A DNA stretch of 64,000 nt from Nostoc sp. MG11 (GCF_014904695.1 NZ_JACXXN010000002.1:496001-560000); one strand, 5' to 3'; shown: positions 1-10,049, numbered from the stretch's first letter. Program-made: numbers and translations. Notes: a model not told the origin generated them from the sequence alone.

Positions 1-1
1 C

Positions 2-451
2 TATGAAATTTTGCTGGAACACTACTACCCCGCAGACCGGGTGATTTTGGCAATTAATCCGGCGGCAATGCGTTATGCTGGCCCTCGTGAAGCAATATTC
101 CATGCTTTAGTCCGCAAAAACTACGGCTGTACTCACTTTATCGTCGGACGAGATCATGCTGGTGTTGGCGATTATTACGGTACTTACGATGCTCAGTACA
201 TCTTTGAAGAGTTTGCGCCTGATGAATTAGGCATTGTGCCGATGAAATTTGAACATGCTTTCTACTGTACACGCACCAAGCAGATGGCAACGACTAAAAC
301 CAGCCCCAGCAAACCAGAGGAGCGCGTTCACCTGTCGGGAACGAAAGTCCGGGAAATGCTGCGTCGAGGTGAGTTACCTCCACCTGAATTTTCCCGTCCT
401 GAAGTGGCGGCGGAGTTGGCGCGAGCCATGCGTACACAAGTATCGGTTTAG
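2..451 (+). CDS. sat: Sulfate adenylyltransferase (ATP sulfurylase), C-terminal part
   Basis: ATP sulfurylase makes adenosine 5'-phosphosulfate from sulfate and ATP, the first step of sulfate assimilation in the cytoplasm. The gene enters from the left edge in frame from base 2, so only about 149 C-terminal residues are present. They hold the family's conserved second half: the [12 protein letters not shown] segment, the [17 protein letters not shown] nucleotide-site motif, and the [13 protein letters not shown] stretch near the end. No C-terminal APS-kinase domain follows, as expected for the stand-alone bacterial/cyanobacterial form. The stop is followed by 80 bases before the caspase-like gene on the same strand. 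Confidence 0.95.
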   Translation, partial: YEILLEHYYPADRVILAINPAAMRYAGPREAIFHALVRKNYGCTHFIVGRDHAGVGDYYGTYDAQYIFEEFAPDELGIVPMKFEHAFYCTRTKQMATTKTSPSKPEERVHLSGTKVREMLRRGELPPPEFSRPEVAAELARAMRTQVSV

Positions 452-531
452 GATAGATTGCAAATACTTTACACTACAGAGTTCAGCCCATTAAGCTGCT
501 AGCTGATGGGCTGAGAACTGATAGCTAATTT

Positions 532-2655
532 ATGAAGCGGCGGACGTTTTTACACACAATTGGCTCAATACTCGCGGTATTGGGGATAACTGAGGCTGAG
601 TGGTTGACCTTGGGAAATCGCTACTACCAAGCCTTAGCACAACCCAGTCCACGTAAGTTGGCATTATTAATAGGCATTAATCAATATCCACATTCAGCCT
701 TGAGTGGTTGTTTGACTGATGTGGAATTGCAAAGAGAGCTGTTGATTCACCGTTTTGGTTTCCAAGCCTCAGATATTCTGACGTTAACTGAGGAACAAGC
801 TAGCCGGGAATTCATTGAGGCGGCTTTTATGGATCACTTGGGCCAAGCTAAACTTGGTGATGTCGTTGTCTTCCACTTTAGCGGCTACGGCACTCGCGTG
901 AGCGGAACATCGCTAGATATGGCGGGGCAAAATGCTCTTATACCAGCTAGTGAGAATAAAATTTCACAAGATGAGAAAATAGTCAACTATTTATTAGAAG
1001 AAACTGTATTATTATTGTTGCGATCGCTCCCCACAGATAGAGTAACGGCAGTATTGGATACTAGCTATGACGCTCCCACCACAGCCCAGATCGGATCGAG
1101 AATTCGTACCCGTCAAGAGTCAGTAAATGCACAATTAGCAGCAGCGGAACTCGACTTTCTCAAACAACTCAAAACTAAAACTTCACTCAGCCTAAATACT
1201 CTAGTCCTATCCGCTACCTCAGATCCAAAACAGCTGGCAAGGGAAGGAGTATTTTCTGATTTTAGCGCTGGGTTATTTACTTACGCCTTGACACAACACT
1301 TGTGGGAATCCACCCCAGCCACAACAATTCAATTCATTCTCGCTGATGTCGAAAGTTCTCTATACAAATTGGGTAGCAAACAGCAGCCAGCATTAGTTAG
1401 TAGCAAAAAAAATTCCAAGGGAGCCTTAGCTGAGAATTTTTTCCCAGAGATGAACATTGCTGCTCAAGGAGCGGTGACAGCAGTTGAAGAAGATAGGAAA
1501 ACAGTCCATTTATGGTTAGCAGGATTACCTCCACAAGTGCTGGAATACTACGGAGTTAATTCTCGCCTGACGCTCTTAACGGGAGAACAGTTAATATTGC
1601 GATCGCGTACTGGGTTAACAGCAAAAGCCCAAATTTCCAGCATTGATGCTACAATCCCCCTACAAGGGCAACTTGTGCAGGAAGCAGTTCGGGTTTTACC
1701 TCGGAATATTGATTTAACAGTTGCTCTAGATACGGAATTAGAAAGAATTGAACGGGTAGATGCTACAAGCGCCTTTGCTGCTACCATTCCCCGCGTTTCT
1801 AGTGTCGTTGCGGGGGAACAACCAGCTGACTATGTGCTTGGTAAACTAGAGCAAACACCCAGTCGCTATGGTCTATTTTCCCTTGGTGGTGAGCTAATTC
1901 TCAACACTGCTGGGGAAGCTGGGGAAGCTGTGAAAGTCGCTGTACAACGGTTAGCGCCGAAATTTAAAACCTTACTCGCAGCCAAGTTATGGCGGCTCAC
2001 AGAAAATGAAGGTTCTTCTGGCTTAGCAGTCAAGGCAACTTTAGAAATAATTAATAGCATATCGTCTCGCGTGATTATGCAGCGGCAAACATTGCGAACT
2101 CTTAGTTCGGAAAAATCCATTAGCAAATCACCCAGCATTCCTACAGTTCCTATTGGTAGTCGAATGCAGTATCGAGTGCAAAATCTAGGCAATCGCCCAG
2201 TATATTTAATCTTACTAGGATTAAAGAATAATCGAACAGCAGTTGCCTTCTACCCTTGGCAAACCACCCAAGAACCAAATAATCTAGACACCAAACCTCT
2301 GCTCACACAACTGGTTATCACCCCTGGCGGAACTCTCACCTTACCCCAAACTACTGCTGCTGCATCTGATTGGGTGATTCCAGGCCCAGCCTTCTTTTGT
2401 GAACAACAACTGATCCTCAGCACTGCTCCCTTGAGCGAAACTCTCGCCGCTTTGGATGCAGCTAAGTATTCCACCGCTGACCAACAGCTACTAATTAGCG
2501 CATTACTGAATCCTTTAGAAGTTGCACAAGCCTTGCTACAAGATTTGCATAACGCCAGTGCAGTTAAAGGCGAGATGAATAGTATAGCTGCTGACTCATA
2601 TATCTTGGATGTGAATAATTGGGCAAGTCTCAGTTTTAGCTTTCAGGTAGCCTAA
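532..2655 (+). CDS. Caspase-family protein (pseudo-orthocaspase) with Tat-type signal
   Basis: A 707-residue protein with a peptidase C14 (caspase/orthocaspase) domain at about residues 40-270 and a long C-terminal region. Residues about 540-640 resemble the DUF4384 domain found with bacterial caspase-like proteins. The N-terminus has RRTFL followed by a hydrophobic run, which fits a twin-arginine signal, so export is likely. Both catalytic positions are changed: the His motif HxSGHG reads HFSGYG (Tyr119) and the Cys motif DxC reads DTS (Ser178). Proteolysis by the normal His-Cys dyad is therefore not expected. Tyr/Ser variants of cyanobacterial orthocaspases are known as a class; their role is not settled. 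Coding ends 213 bases before the convergent pnp gene. Confidence 0.85.
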   Translation: MKRRTFLHTIGSILAVLGITEAEWLTLGNRYYQALAQPSPRKLALLIGINQYPHSALSGCLTDVELQRELLIHRFGFQASDILTLTEEQASREFIEAAFMDHLGQAKLGDVVVFHFSGYGTRVSGTSLDMAGQNALIPASENKISQDEKIVNYLLEETVLLLLRSLPTDRVTAVLDTSYDAPTTAQIGSRIRTRQESVNAQLAAAELDFLKQLKTKTSLSLNTLVLSATSDPKQLAREGVFSDFSAGLFTYALTQHLWESTPATTIQFILADVESSLYKLGSKQQPALVSSKKNSKGALAENFFPEMNIAAQGAVTAVEEDRKTVHLWLAGLPPQVLEYYGVNSRLTLLTGEQLILRSRTGLTAKAQISSIDATIPLQGQLVQEAVRVLPRNIDLTVALDTELERIERVDATSAFAATIPRVSSVVAGEQPADYVLGKLEQTPSRYGLFSLGGELILNTAGEAGEAVKVAVQRLAPKFKTLLAAKLWRLTENEGSSGLAVKATLEIINSISSRVIMQRQTLRTLSSEKSISKSPSIPTVPIGSRMQYRVQNLGNRPVYLILLGLKNNRTAVAFYPWQTTQEPNNLDTKPLLTQLVITPGGTLTLPQTTAAASDWVIPGPAFFCEQQLILSTAPLSETLAALDAAKYSTADQQLLISALLNPLEVAQALLQDLHNASAVKGEMNSIAADSYILDVNNWASLSFSFQVA

Positions 2656-2808
2656 AGACGAAATCCAATATTAGACAATAGAAGAATTTGTTCAGGTAGC
2701 CAAGCCACTCCGGTCTTGGGGTTTCCCTAAGTAGAGGAAGTGGCGCGCGACCTCAGTCGTTCGGCTCCTTTTCCTATCTAATCTAGACAACTGATTTAAG
2801 AAGCATAA

Positions 2809-2834
2809 GGCGATGCCTTGCCGTAGGCATCGCG
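2809..2834. repeat. Small dispersed repeat with stem-loop between convergent genes
   Basis: GCGATGCC (2810-2817) and GGCATCGC (2826-2833) form a perfect 8-bp inverted repeat with a loop of 8. The wording (GCGATGCC...TAGGCATCGC) matches the SDR type that recurs elsewhere in this window. It lies between the convergent caspase-like and pnp genes and could also act as a terminator structure. Confidence 0.6.
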
Positions 2835-2867
2835 GATTTTAGATTTGCTCTAAAATTCCAAATCGAT

Positions 2868-5024
2868 TTAACGATTCACTGCCGCAGCTTCTCGCGCTGC
2901 TGCTGCTTGATCTGGATGGATACCCAAACGTGTGAGATTAATCCGACCTTTATTGTCAATTTCGCGCACTTTGACAATCACTTCATCCCCAACTGCTACT
3001 TCATCCTCAACTTTGCCAACACGGTAGTCAGCTAATTGAGAAATGTGGATCATGCCTTCTTTTCCAGGCAGAAATTCCACAAATGCACCTATTGGTATAA
3101 TCCGAGTTACTCGTCCTACGTAAACATCCCCTTCATGCAGCTTGCGGGTCATGCCTTGGATGATGTTACGCGCTCTCTTTGCCTTGCTTTCATCTACAGC
3201 GGAAATTGTCACAGTGCCGTCATCTTCGATGTCAATCTTGGCACCAGTTTCCTCAGTAATGCCCTTAATAGTCTTGCCTCCAGGCCCAATAACCAGACCA
3301 ATCATGTCTGAATCAATCTTGATTGTTAATAGACGTGGGGCATAGGGTGAGGTTTCAGTGCGCGGCCCGTCAATGCAGCCGAGCATTTTCTCTAAAATGT
3401 GCAACCTGGCTGATTTGGCTTGGTGGACGGCTTGGGAAATAACGTCCAACGACAGACCGGAGATTTTCATATCCATTTGCAAGGCGGTAATCCCGGCATC
3501 AGTACCGGCAACTTTGAAGTCCATGTCACCCAAGAAGTCTTCAATACCTTGAATGTCAGTCAGGACTCGTACTTCATCCCCTTCCTTAATCAGACCCATT
3601 GCTGCGCCACTGACGGGTTTGAGAATTGGCACACCAGCATCCATTAAGGCAAGGGTGGAACCGCACACTGAACCCATTGAGGTGGAACCGTTGGAGGAAA
3701 GTACTTCCGAGACGATGCGGATTACGTAGGGAAATTGTTCCTTTGATGGTAGTACAGGTAGCAGCGATCGCTCTGCTAATGCCCCGTGACCGATTTCACG
3801 TCTTCCTGGCGCACGCATCGGCTTGGTTTCTCCGACTGAAAAAGGCGGGAAGTTGTAATGATGCAGATAACGCTTTTGTTGATCTAGCTGCATGTCATCG
3901 TTGAGGTTTTGGGCATCCCCCGGTGTCCCCAGAGTACAAGTGGATAATACCTGAGTTAGTCCCCGGTTAAATAACCCGCTACCGTGAACTCGCTTTGGTA
4001 AAACACCAACTAAACAAGAAACGGGACGCACTTCATCAAGTTTGCGACCATCAACGCGGACATTATCTTCGATGATTTGTCGGCGCATAAACTTCTTGGT
4101 AATGTCTTTAAAAGTATTACCAAGGGCTTTGCTGTTTGCGGTTGCAGCAACTCGAATTGGGTCTTCTTCTGGTAGATCAGTGATCGCAGTTGCAATCGTA
4201 TCTTTTACTACATCTAAAGCGGCATCGCGTTCGGGTTTGGTGAATTCAAATTGTGACAGGATTTTCTTAATCTCACTGCTAGCGCGATCGCTGATATAGT
4301 TTTCCAGCGTTTGGTCTACCTCTGGTGGTGCTTCTTGCACTATTACCAAACCTAGTTCTGCTACTAAATCTTGCTGTGCCTTAATTAAATCTCGCACTGC
4401 TTCGTAGCCAAAATCAATCGCCTCGATAATATCCCGTTCTGGTAACTGGTTCGCTCCCGCTTCCACCATGATCACGCCATGTGGTGAACCTGCTACAACT
4501 AGATCCAAATCTCCGGCTTCAATTTCTGCATAGGTGGGGTTAATAATGAAATCATCTCCCACTAAGCCAACCCGTACTGCCGCCATTGGCCCATTAAAGG
4601 GAATCTGAGCAATTAGAGTAGCTATTGAAGCACCTGTAACCGCTAGCACATCGGGTGGTACTAGCTCATCCATCGATAGCGTTAATGCAATAATTTGCAG
4701 GTCATCCCGTAACCATGAAGGGAATAGAGGACGCAGGGGACGATCTATGAGACGGCTGGTGAGAATTGTTTTTTCTGGTGGACGACCTTCCCGTCGCATT
4801 ATCCCTCCGGGAATCCTACCAGCGGCATATAGCCTTTCTTCGTAATCTACTGTGAGGGGAAGAAAATCAATGCCTTCTCTGGCTTGCGATCGCGTAGCCG
4901 TCACTAATACAGCTGTGTCCCCCGATTGTATTAAAACTGACCCACCAGCTTGGGGAGCTAATAGGCCTACTTTCAGTCGAATATCCCGTCCATCAAAGGA
5001 TATTGACTTATCAACTTCTGCCAT
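2868..5024 (-). CDS. pnp: Polyribonucleotide nucleotidyltransferase (PNPase)
   Basis: PNPase degrades RNA 3' to 5' by phosphorolysis and, in cyanobacteria, also adds heteropolymeric tails. The 718-residue protein has the usual order: two RNase PH-like cores (about 1-230 and 310-550), then a KH domain ([11 protein letters not shown]) and an S1 domain ([20 protein letters not shown]). The length is standard. The ATG at 5024 gives the expected [14 protein letters not shown] start. No rpsO lies beside it, unlike the enterobacterial arrangement. It stands alone on the minus strand, convergent with the caspase-like gene. Confidence 0.97.
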   Translation of the reverse strand: MAEVDKSISFDGRDIRLKVGLLAPQAGGSVLIQSGDTAVLVTATRSQAREGIDFLPLTVDYEERLYAAGRIPGGIMRREGRPPEKTILTSRLIDRPLRPLFPSWLRDDLQIIALTLSMDELVPPDVLAVTGASIATLIAQIPFNGPMAAVRVGLVGDDFIINPTYAEIEAGDLDLVVAGSPHGVIMVEAGANQLPERDIIEAIDFGYEAVRDLIKAQQDLVAELGLVIVQEAPPEVDQTLENYISDRASSEIKKILSQFEFTKPERDAALDVVKDTIATAITDLPEEDPIRVAATANSKALGNTFKDITKKFMRRQIIEDNVRVDGRKLDEVRPVSCLVGVLPKRVHGSGLFNRGLTQVLSTCTLGTPGDAQNLNDDMQLDQQKRYLHHYNFPPFSVGETKPMRAPGRREIGHGALAERSLLPVLPSKEQFPYVIRIVSEVLSSNGSTSMGSVCGSTLALMDAGVPILKPVSGAAMGLIKEGDEVRVLTDIQGIEDFLGDMDFKVAGTDAGITALQMDMKISGLSLDVISQAVHQAKSARLHILEKMLGCIDGPRTETSPYAPRLLTIKIDSDMIGLVIGPGGKTIKGITEETGAKIDIEDDGTVTISAVDESKAKRARNIIQGMTRKLHEGDVYVGRVTRIIPIGAFVEFLPGKEGMIHISQLADYRVGKVEDEVAVGDEVIVKVREIDNKGRINLTRLGIHPDQAAAAREAAAVNR

Positions 5025-5125
5025 TCAGTTTTTTTTCCTTCTCTTTCGCTATTCGCTCTCTGTGGCAATCCTAACATTTATGCCCTATGGCTGACTTCCG
5101 TTACACACAAAGATAAACAAGTCTT

Positions 5126-5359
5126 TCAATGCAAAGCGCGATACAAGATCAGGTATCTATCTACTTGTCTATCGCTCAGCTTTGCTAAACGCGGAATACA
5201 CCCAATAATATTAAATCCTAACGACTGCCAAAGTGTAATTGAAGGTATATTAGTTTCAAAGGCAAAATCAAACATCACTGCCTCGTAGTCAAACCTAGCT
5301 GCTGTCAAGAGCCTTGTTCCATGAACCGTCCTATACTCTGACCCCGGTAGGTTGTACAA
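5126..5359 (-). pseudogene. GNAT-family acetyltransferase, C-terminal remnant
   Basis: About 77 readable residues match the end of a GNAT N-acetyltransferase: the FETNIPSITLWQSLGF stretch (acetyl-CoA-binding strand/helix followed by the L-x-x-x-GF signature), then GCIPRLAKLSDRQ and a terminal RYLILYRALH. A full GNAT protein has about 160-170 residues. The N-terminal half, including the Q/RxxGxG/A pyrophosphate loop, is missing, and an in-frame TAA lies shortly upstream. No good start codon or ribosome binding site is visible; the first available codon is TTG. I read it as a decayed gene. Confidence 0.65.
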
Positions 5360-5790
5360 TAAAACCAGCGTTGCAAATATAGCTGTACTGACTAGGAAAG
5401 TTTAGTTTTAAATAAAACGCCCCCAATACTTCTTTTGGCTTGTGTGTAACGTCCTGAACAGATACCCTAATAACTAACGTATCCTGACTCAACTAATAAG
5501 CCGTAAATTTTCTCTGAAAGAGAGGTTGTTTTGGATTATATTTTACCTTCAATAATTACAACATTTAGTAGTACCCTTACGATCTTCCGCTCTAGAAAAT
5601 GCATATAATCTAGTCTTAGTGTGTCTGATTATTTAAAATTTATAAATAGTAATTTTTATTCTTTTTAATGTTTAGGATGTCTCATTGATTTAATGTGTTT
5701 ATTATATTGAATTTGTATTCAATATAATTGTTTTAAAACGACAATAATTAGTTAATGCTGAAATTTGGTGAAAATCTGAGTAGTTAGCAA
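5360..5790. other. Intergenic region upstream of the SNF2 helicase, with an inverted repeat
   Basis: AT-rich, no credible gene. The clearest element is a perfect 10-bp inverted repeat, TATATTGAAT (5703-5712) and ATTCAATATA (5717-5726), with a 4-base spacer. It ends 64 bases before the helicase ATG. The position and dyad form suit an operator, but no regulator can be named. Confidence 0.4.
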
Positions 5791-8700
5791 ATGGCGATTT
5801 TACACGGTAGTTGGTTACTAAAAAATCAAAGTGGTTGTTTATTTGTTTGGGGCGAAACATGGCGATCCTCGCGGGTAAATTTTGAGTTGAATTCATCGCC
5901 AAATGTTCCACCACATCCATTGGCAATGACACCAGTTGAGTTAAGTGAGTGGTTGCGTACTCCTACAGGGAAGCAAGCTACGCAAAGCATCACCTTTAGT
6001 GATTTGCATAACATTACAATTAATAAAACGCAGCAACCGCAAGTTGCTTTAGCTAATACTGGGCGAACCCGCAAAGGTGTAAATACTGCTGAGATAATGC
6101 CAACGCACTCCCAAATAATTTCTCTACTAACTTATATTTCAGAGAGTAAGGAGGGAACAGTATTAACCCCAGTACATTCTGCCTCTGCCACATTAGACTT
6201 TGAAACACAATCCCCACAATACTTACAACCGTGGCAAGTTGAAGGTTTTTGTCTTAATCCCACCGCAGCAATGAAATTTCTCACTTCTGTTCCTCTAAAT
6301 GTTGCTAATGGAGAAGATGCCTTTTTGGGAGGAGATTTACGTTTTTGGTCGCAAGTCGCTCGCTGGAGCTTAGATTTAATCTCGCGTTGTAAGTTTTTAC
6401 CGACTATCCAACGCCAATCTGATGATTCTATCGTTGCGAAGTGGCAAGTACTTTTAGATAGTGCTGTAGATGGAAGCCGTCTAGAAAGATTTTCGGCAAA
6501 CATGCCATTAGCTTGTCGCACCTATCAAGGGAACGGAGGAGCAATATCTTCCTCATCTTCTCACCTAGCGGTGGACTTCCCCACCGAACCTCAAGAATTA
6601 TTGCTGGGATTTCTCAATAGTATGATAGATGCCCAAGTGCGAGAAATGGTAGGTTCCCAGCCCATCGTTGAAACAAAGGTAATGGCATCTCTACCGTCTG
6701 CGGTGCGACAATGGTTGCAATCTTTAACTAGTGCATCTCATACAGCCAATACAGATGTAATTGGAGTCGAACGACTGGAAGCGGCGCTAAAAGCTTGGAC
6801 TATGCCGCTACAATATCAACTAGCTCTAAAAACTCTATTTCGCACCTGTTTTCAACTGCGTTCCCCGGAGCCTGGAGAAGTAGATTGGATATTGGCGTAT
6901 TTCCTCCAGGCGGCTGACAATCCAGAGTTTTTAGTGGATGCGGCAACTATTTGGAAAAATCCAGTTGAGCGGTTGGTTTATGAAAATCGGATAATTGACC
7001 AACCTCAAGAAACATTTTTGGGCGGTTTGGGATTAGCTTCAAGATTGTATCCTGCGATGTCTGGCGACAAGGGGCAAAGCCCCTACGCAACCAGCTTAGA
7101 AACTGAATATCCCCAATCTTGTCGTCTCACTCCCATACAGGCGTATGAATTTATTAAATCTGTAGCTTGGAGACTGGAAGATAGTGGTTTGGGCGTGATT
7201 TTACCTCCCAGTTTGGCAAACCGCGAAGGATGGGCGAACCGTTTGGGTTTGAAAATTACTGCTGAAACTCCAAAGAAAAAGCAAGGAAGCTTGGGGTTAC
7301 AGAGTTTGTTAAATTTTCAATGGCAATTGGGAATTGGCGGACAGACTATTTCTAAAGCGGAGTTTGATAGACTTGTGGCATTGAATAGCCCACTTGTAGA
7401 AATTAACGGCGAGTGGGTGGAGTTGCGCCCCCAAGACATCAAGACAGCCCAAGCCTTTTTCGCCTCTCGCAAAGACCAAATGGCGCTTTCCTTGGAAGAT
7501 GCTTTGCGTCTTAGTACTGGAGATACCCAAGTGATTGAAAAGCTACCAGTGGTCAGCTTTGAGGCGTCTGGAGCATTACAAGAGTTAATTGGGGCGCTAA
7601 CAAATAATCAGGCGATGTCTACGACGGGCTACGCCTACGCACCTTTGCCCACACCTACTGGCTTTCAGGGACAGTTGCGACCGTATCAAGAACGAGGTGC
7701 TGCTTGGCTAGCCTTCTTGGAGCGTTGGGGTTTGGGCGCGTGTCTCGCCGACGATATGGGATTGGGTAAAACCATTCAGTTTATCGCCTTTCTTCTGCAC
7801 TTGAAAGAACAAGGTCTATTAGAAAAGCCAACCATACTTGTTTGTCCAACTTCTGTTTTAGGAAATTGGGAAAGGGAAGTTAAGAAATTCGCCCCAACGT
7901 TGAAAGTTTTACAGTATCACGGTGATAAACGACCCAAAGGTAAAGCTTTTGTCGAAGCAGCTAAAAAACACGATTTAGTCATTACTAGTTACTCATTAAT
8001 TCATCGAGATATCAAGTCATTACAGAGTATTTCTTGGCAAGCAATTGTTTTAGATGAAGCGCAGAATGTCAAAAATCCCGATGCGAAACAGTCACAAGCA
8101 GTGAGACAATTAGAAGCTGGATTTCGCGTTGCCTTGACAGGTACACCAGTAGAAAATAGATTGCAAGAATTGTGGTCGATTTTAGATTTTCTCAATCCTG
8201 GATATTTGGGCAAGCGACAGTTTTTTCAGCGGCGGTTTGCCATGCCAATTGAAAAGTATGGTGATATGGCTTCTTTGAGTCAGTTGCGTGCATTAGTTCA
8301 ACCATTTATTCTGCGCCGTCTGAAAAGCGATCGCGAAATTATTCAAGACTTACCAGATAAGCAAGAAATGACAGTATTTTGTGGTTTGACTACTGAACAA
8401 GCGGCACTTTATCAAAAAGTCGTAGAAGAGTCTTTAGCAGAGATTGAATCGTCTCAAGGATTGCAACGGCGGGGAATGATTTTAGCTTTACTTATCAAGC
8501 TTAAACAAATCTGCAATCATCCAGCCCAGTATTTGAAACAAGCTACATTAGAGGAACATAATTCAGCCAAACTTATGCGGCTAGAAGAAATGTTAGAAGA
8601 GGTTTTAGCAGAAGGCGATCGCGCTTTAATATTCACTCAATTTGCTGAGTGGGGTAAATTACTCAAACCCCATCTAGAAAAACAACTGGGGCGAGAAATC

Positions 8701-9117
8701 TTCTTTTTATATGGCAGCACCAGTAAAAAACAACGGGAGGAAATGATTGACCGTTTCCAACACGATCCCCAAGGGCCGCCAATTATGATTCTTTCACTAA
8801 AAGCAGGTGGAGTAGGGCTAAATTTAACACGAGCAAATCATGTATTTCACTTTGATAGATGGTGGAATCCAGCCGTGGAAAATCAAGCTACAGACCGAGT
8901 ATTTCGTATAGGTCAAACCCGCAACGTGCAAGTACATAAATTTGTCTGTACTGGCACTTTAGAAGAGAAAATTCATGACATGATTGAAAGTAAAAAACAA
9001 CTAGCTGAACAAGTTGTAGGTGCGGGTGAAGAATGGCTGACCGAATTGGATACAGATCAACTCCGTAACTTATTACTACTTGACCGCAATGCAGTAATTG
9101 ATGAAGATGCAGAATAA
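5791..9117 (+). CDS. SNF2-family DEAD/DEAH-box ATPase (bacterial SNF2 helicase)
   Basis: A 1108-residue Swi2/Snf2 ATPase. Such proteins track on duplex DNA and remodel protein-DNA complexes; bacterial members are usually encoded beside a SWIM zinc-finger protein. The N-terminal 600 residues are the bacterial SNF2-associated region. The motor has motif I MGLGKT near residue 657, motif II DEAQ near 755, the TGTPVENRL motif III region, and a helicase C half ending in QATDRVFRIGQTR (motif VI) near 1031. The start MAILHGSWLL is the usual one for this family. Two SDR repeats are read through in frame (residues about 422-433 and 608-617). The SWIM partner is 1.9 kb downstream at 11009. Confidence 0.93.
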   Translation: MAILHGSWLLKNQSGCLFVWGETWRSSRVNFELNSSPNVPPHPLAMTPVELSEWLRTPTGKQATQSITFSDLHNITINKTQQPQVALANTGRTRKGVNTAEIMPTHSQIISLLTYISESKEGTVLTPVHSASATLDFETQSPQYLQPWQVEGFCLNPTAAMKFLTSVPLNVANGEDAFLGGDLRFWSQVARWSLDLISRCKFLPTIQRQSDDSIVAKWQVLLDSAVDGSRLERFSANMPLACRTYQGNGGAISSSSSHLAVDFPTEPQELLLGFLNSMIDAQVREMVGSQPIVETKVMASLPSAVRQWLQSLTSASHTANTDVIGVERLEAALKAWTMPLQYQLALKTLFRTCFQLRSPEPGEVDWILAYFLQAADNPEFLVDAATIWKNPVERLVYENRIIDQPQETFLGGLGLASRLYPAMSGDKGQSPYATSLETEYPQSCRLTPIQAYEFIKSVAWRLEDSGLGVILPPSLANREGWANRLGLKITAETPKKKQGSLGLQSLLNFQWQLGIGGQTISKAEFDRLVALNSPLVEINGEWVELRPQDIKTAQAFFASRKDQMALSLEDALRLSTGDTQVIEKLPVVSFEASGALQELIGALTNNQAMSTTGYAYAPLPTPTGFQGQLRPYQERGAAWLAFLERWGLGACLADDMGLGKTIQFIAFLLHLKEQGLLEKPTILVCPTSVLGNWEREVKKFAPTLKVLQYHGDKRPKGKAFVEAAKKHDLVITSYSLIHRDIKSLQSISWQAIVLDEAQNVKNPDAKQSQAVRQLEAGFRVALTGTPVENRLQELWSILDFLNPGYLGKRQFFQRRFAMPIEKYGDMASLSQLRALVQPFILRRLKSDREIIQDLPDKQEMTVFCGLTTEQAALYQKVVEESLAEIESSQGLQRRGMILALLIKLKQICNHPAQYLKQATLEEHNSAKLMRLEEMLEEVLAEGDRALIFTQFAEWGKLLKPHLEKQLGREIFFLYGSTSKKQREEMIDRFQHDPQGPPIMILSLKAGGVGLNLTRANHVFHFDRWWNPAVENQATDRVFRIGQTRNVQVHKFVCTGTLEEKIHDMIESKKQLAEQVVGAGEEWLTELDTDQLRNLLLLDRNAVIDEDAE
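7054..7089 (+). repeat. SDR-like repeat inserted in frame in the SNF2 gene (copy 1)
   Basis: Thirty-six bases that start GCGATGTCTGGCGAC and end CCCTACGCA, matching the SDR pattern seen elsewhere in the window. It lies exactly on codon boundaries of the helicase and encodes AMSGDKGQSPYA, in a stretch before the ATPase core. Confidence 0.55.
7612..7641 (+). repeat. SDR-like repeat inserted in frame in the SNF2 gene (copy 2)
   Basis: Thirty bases, GCGATGTCTACGACGG...CTACGCCTACGCA, on codon boundaries and encoding AMSTTGYAYA. The insertion is in the linker just before the PLPTPTGFQGQLRPYQ segment that opens the ATPase domain, where an added peptide should be tolerated. Confidence 0.65.
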
Positions 9118-9140
9118 ATAAGAAGGGTAAGGATTCAGAT

Positions 9141-9347
9141 CTAAAGTTGAGGTACTGAAGATAATACCTGCACAGAAGGATTGACCATTGCTTTTATAGC
9201 TTGCACAAAAAATTCAATTACGGAACGTCCTTGGCGGCAACAGGTTTGTACGACAGTTAATAAATTAGGAACATCTTGATTTTCTTGGAATTTCGCGTAA
9301 TTTTTAAAACCTTCATCAATTAGAACAATTGTCTATCAGTTGCTTTG
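9141..9347 (-). pseudogene. Transposase C-terminal remnant (possibly IS66 family)
   Basis: Reading leftwards from about 9330 to the TAG at 9141-9143 gives an open stretch with ...LLTVVQTCCRQGRSVIEFFVQAIKA... and a short tail ending SVPQL. The TVVQTC-x-QGRSVIEFF wording resembles the C-terminal end of cyanobacterial transposases, IS66-type as far as I recall. In-frame TGA and TAG stops lie directly upstream, so only about 65 residues survive. It sits between the SNF2 gene and two genes that separate it from its SWIM partner, so it is a plausible scar of the event that brought them in. Confidence 0.45.
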
Positions 9348-9548
9348 TTGGCAACTGAACAAGGGTTTCATCCTCTGGTTTTCCAGGCAGGTATTTTTGC
9401 ATAGTTGCTATACTCTGCCTCCAGTATCACACTTGTCAATATCTCCTGATCTGAATTCTCACAAGAAACGTAAAGTGTGATTGACAGCAGAAAATCAATC
9501 TACTTGCACAAGGTATAATTAATATATCAAATTTGTCAGGTATGTTTT

Positions 9549-10049
9549 ATGTTGGGAACAAGTATTAATAATGAATCCAAACGCGCACTCTTGCCTAAGT
9601 TTGAGAATCTTGATTTGGAATCAATAATTATTAAGCTAACTCATCCGAAAGATGTTCATAAGTGGAGCCGAGAAAAAGCAGAATATGCAGTTTCTCAATA
9701 TAAGAAATTCCTTTTTTTAAATGCTTTATATCCTGAGCAAGAACTAGTACCTACAAAGGAAATTGATAATGTTTGGCATGTTCATATTCTTGACACTGAG
9801 AAATATCGGAATGATTGCCAATATTTATTCGGTCGATTCTTAGATCATTATCCCTATTCTGGGCTAAGAGGGCAGCAGGATGAAAAAGAGCATCTTAAGA
9901 AATTTGAATTGAGTCAAACTCTTTTTCAAGAACTTTTTCCATCAGATAATGTAAAGTTTGATAAAATTCCAGCACATTCTTCTAGGACTTCATCTGCAAG
10001 TTTTAAGTCAGTTACACTAGCATATTCCTCTTCTAACCGTTCTAGTTAG
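9549..10049 (+). CDS. Glycine-rich-domain-protein-like (GRDP-like/DUF1399-type) protein
   Basis: A 166-residue soluble protein of unknown function. Its middle carries the signature of the GRDP-like family: EIDNVWHVHILDTEKYRNDC, with the conserved WH-x-H and a later Cys, followed by LFGRFLDHYPYSGLRG and an acidic/charged run. Bacterial members are short, single-domain and uncharacterised. The C-terminal 35 residues are Ser-rich and probably disordered. The ATG at 9549 is the only reasonable start. The gene lies between the SNF2 helicase and its SWIM partner and is not part of that pair in other genomes as far as I know. Confidence 0.6.
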   Translation: MLGTSINNESKRALLPKFENLDLESIIIKLTHPKDVHKWSREKAEYAVSQYKKFLFLNALYPEQELVPTKEIDNVWHVHILDTEKYRNDCQYLFGRFLDHYPYSGLRGQQDEKEHLKKFELSQTLFQELFPSDNVKFDKIPAHSSRTSSASFKSVTLAYSSSNRSS

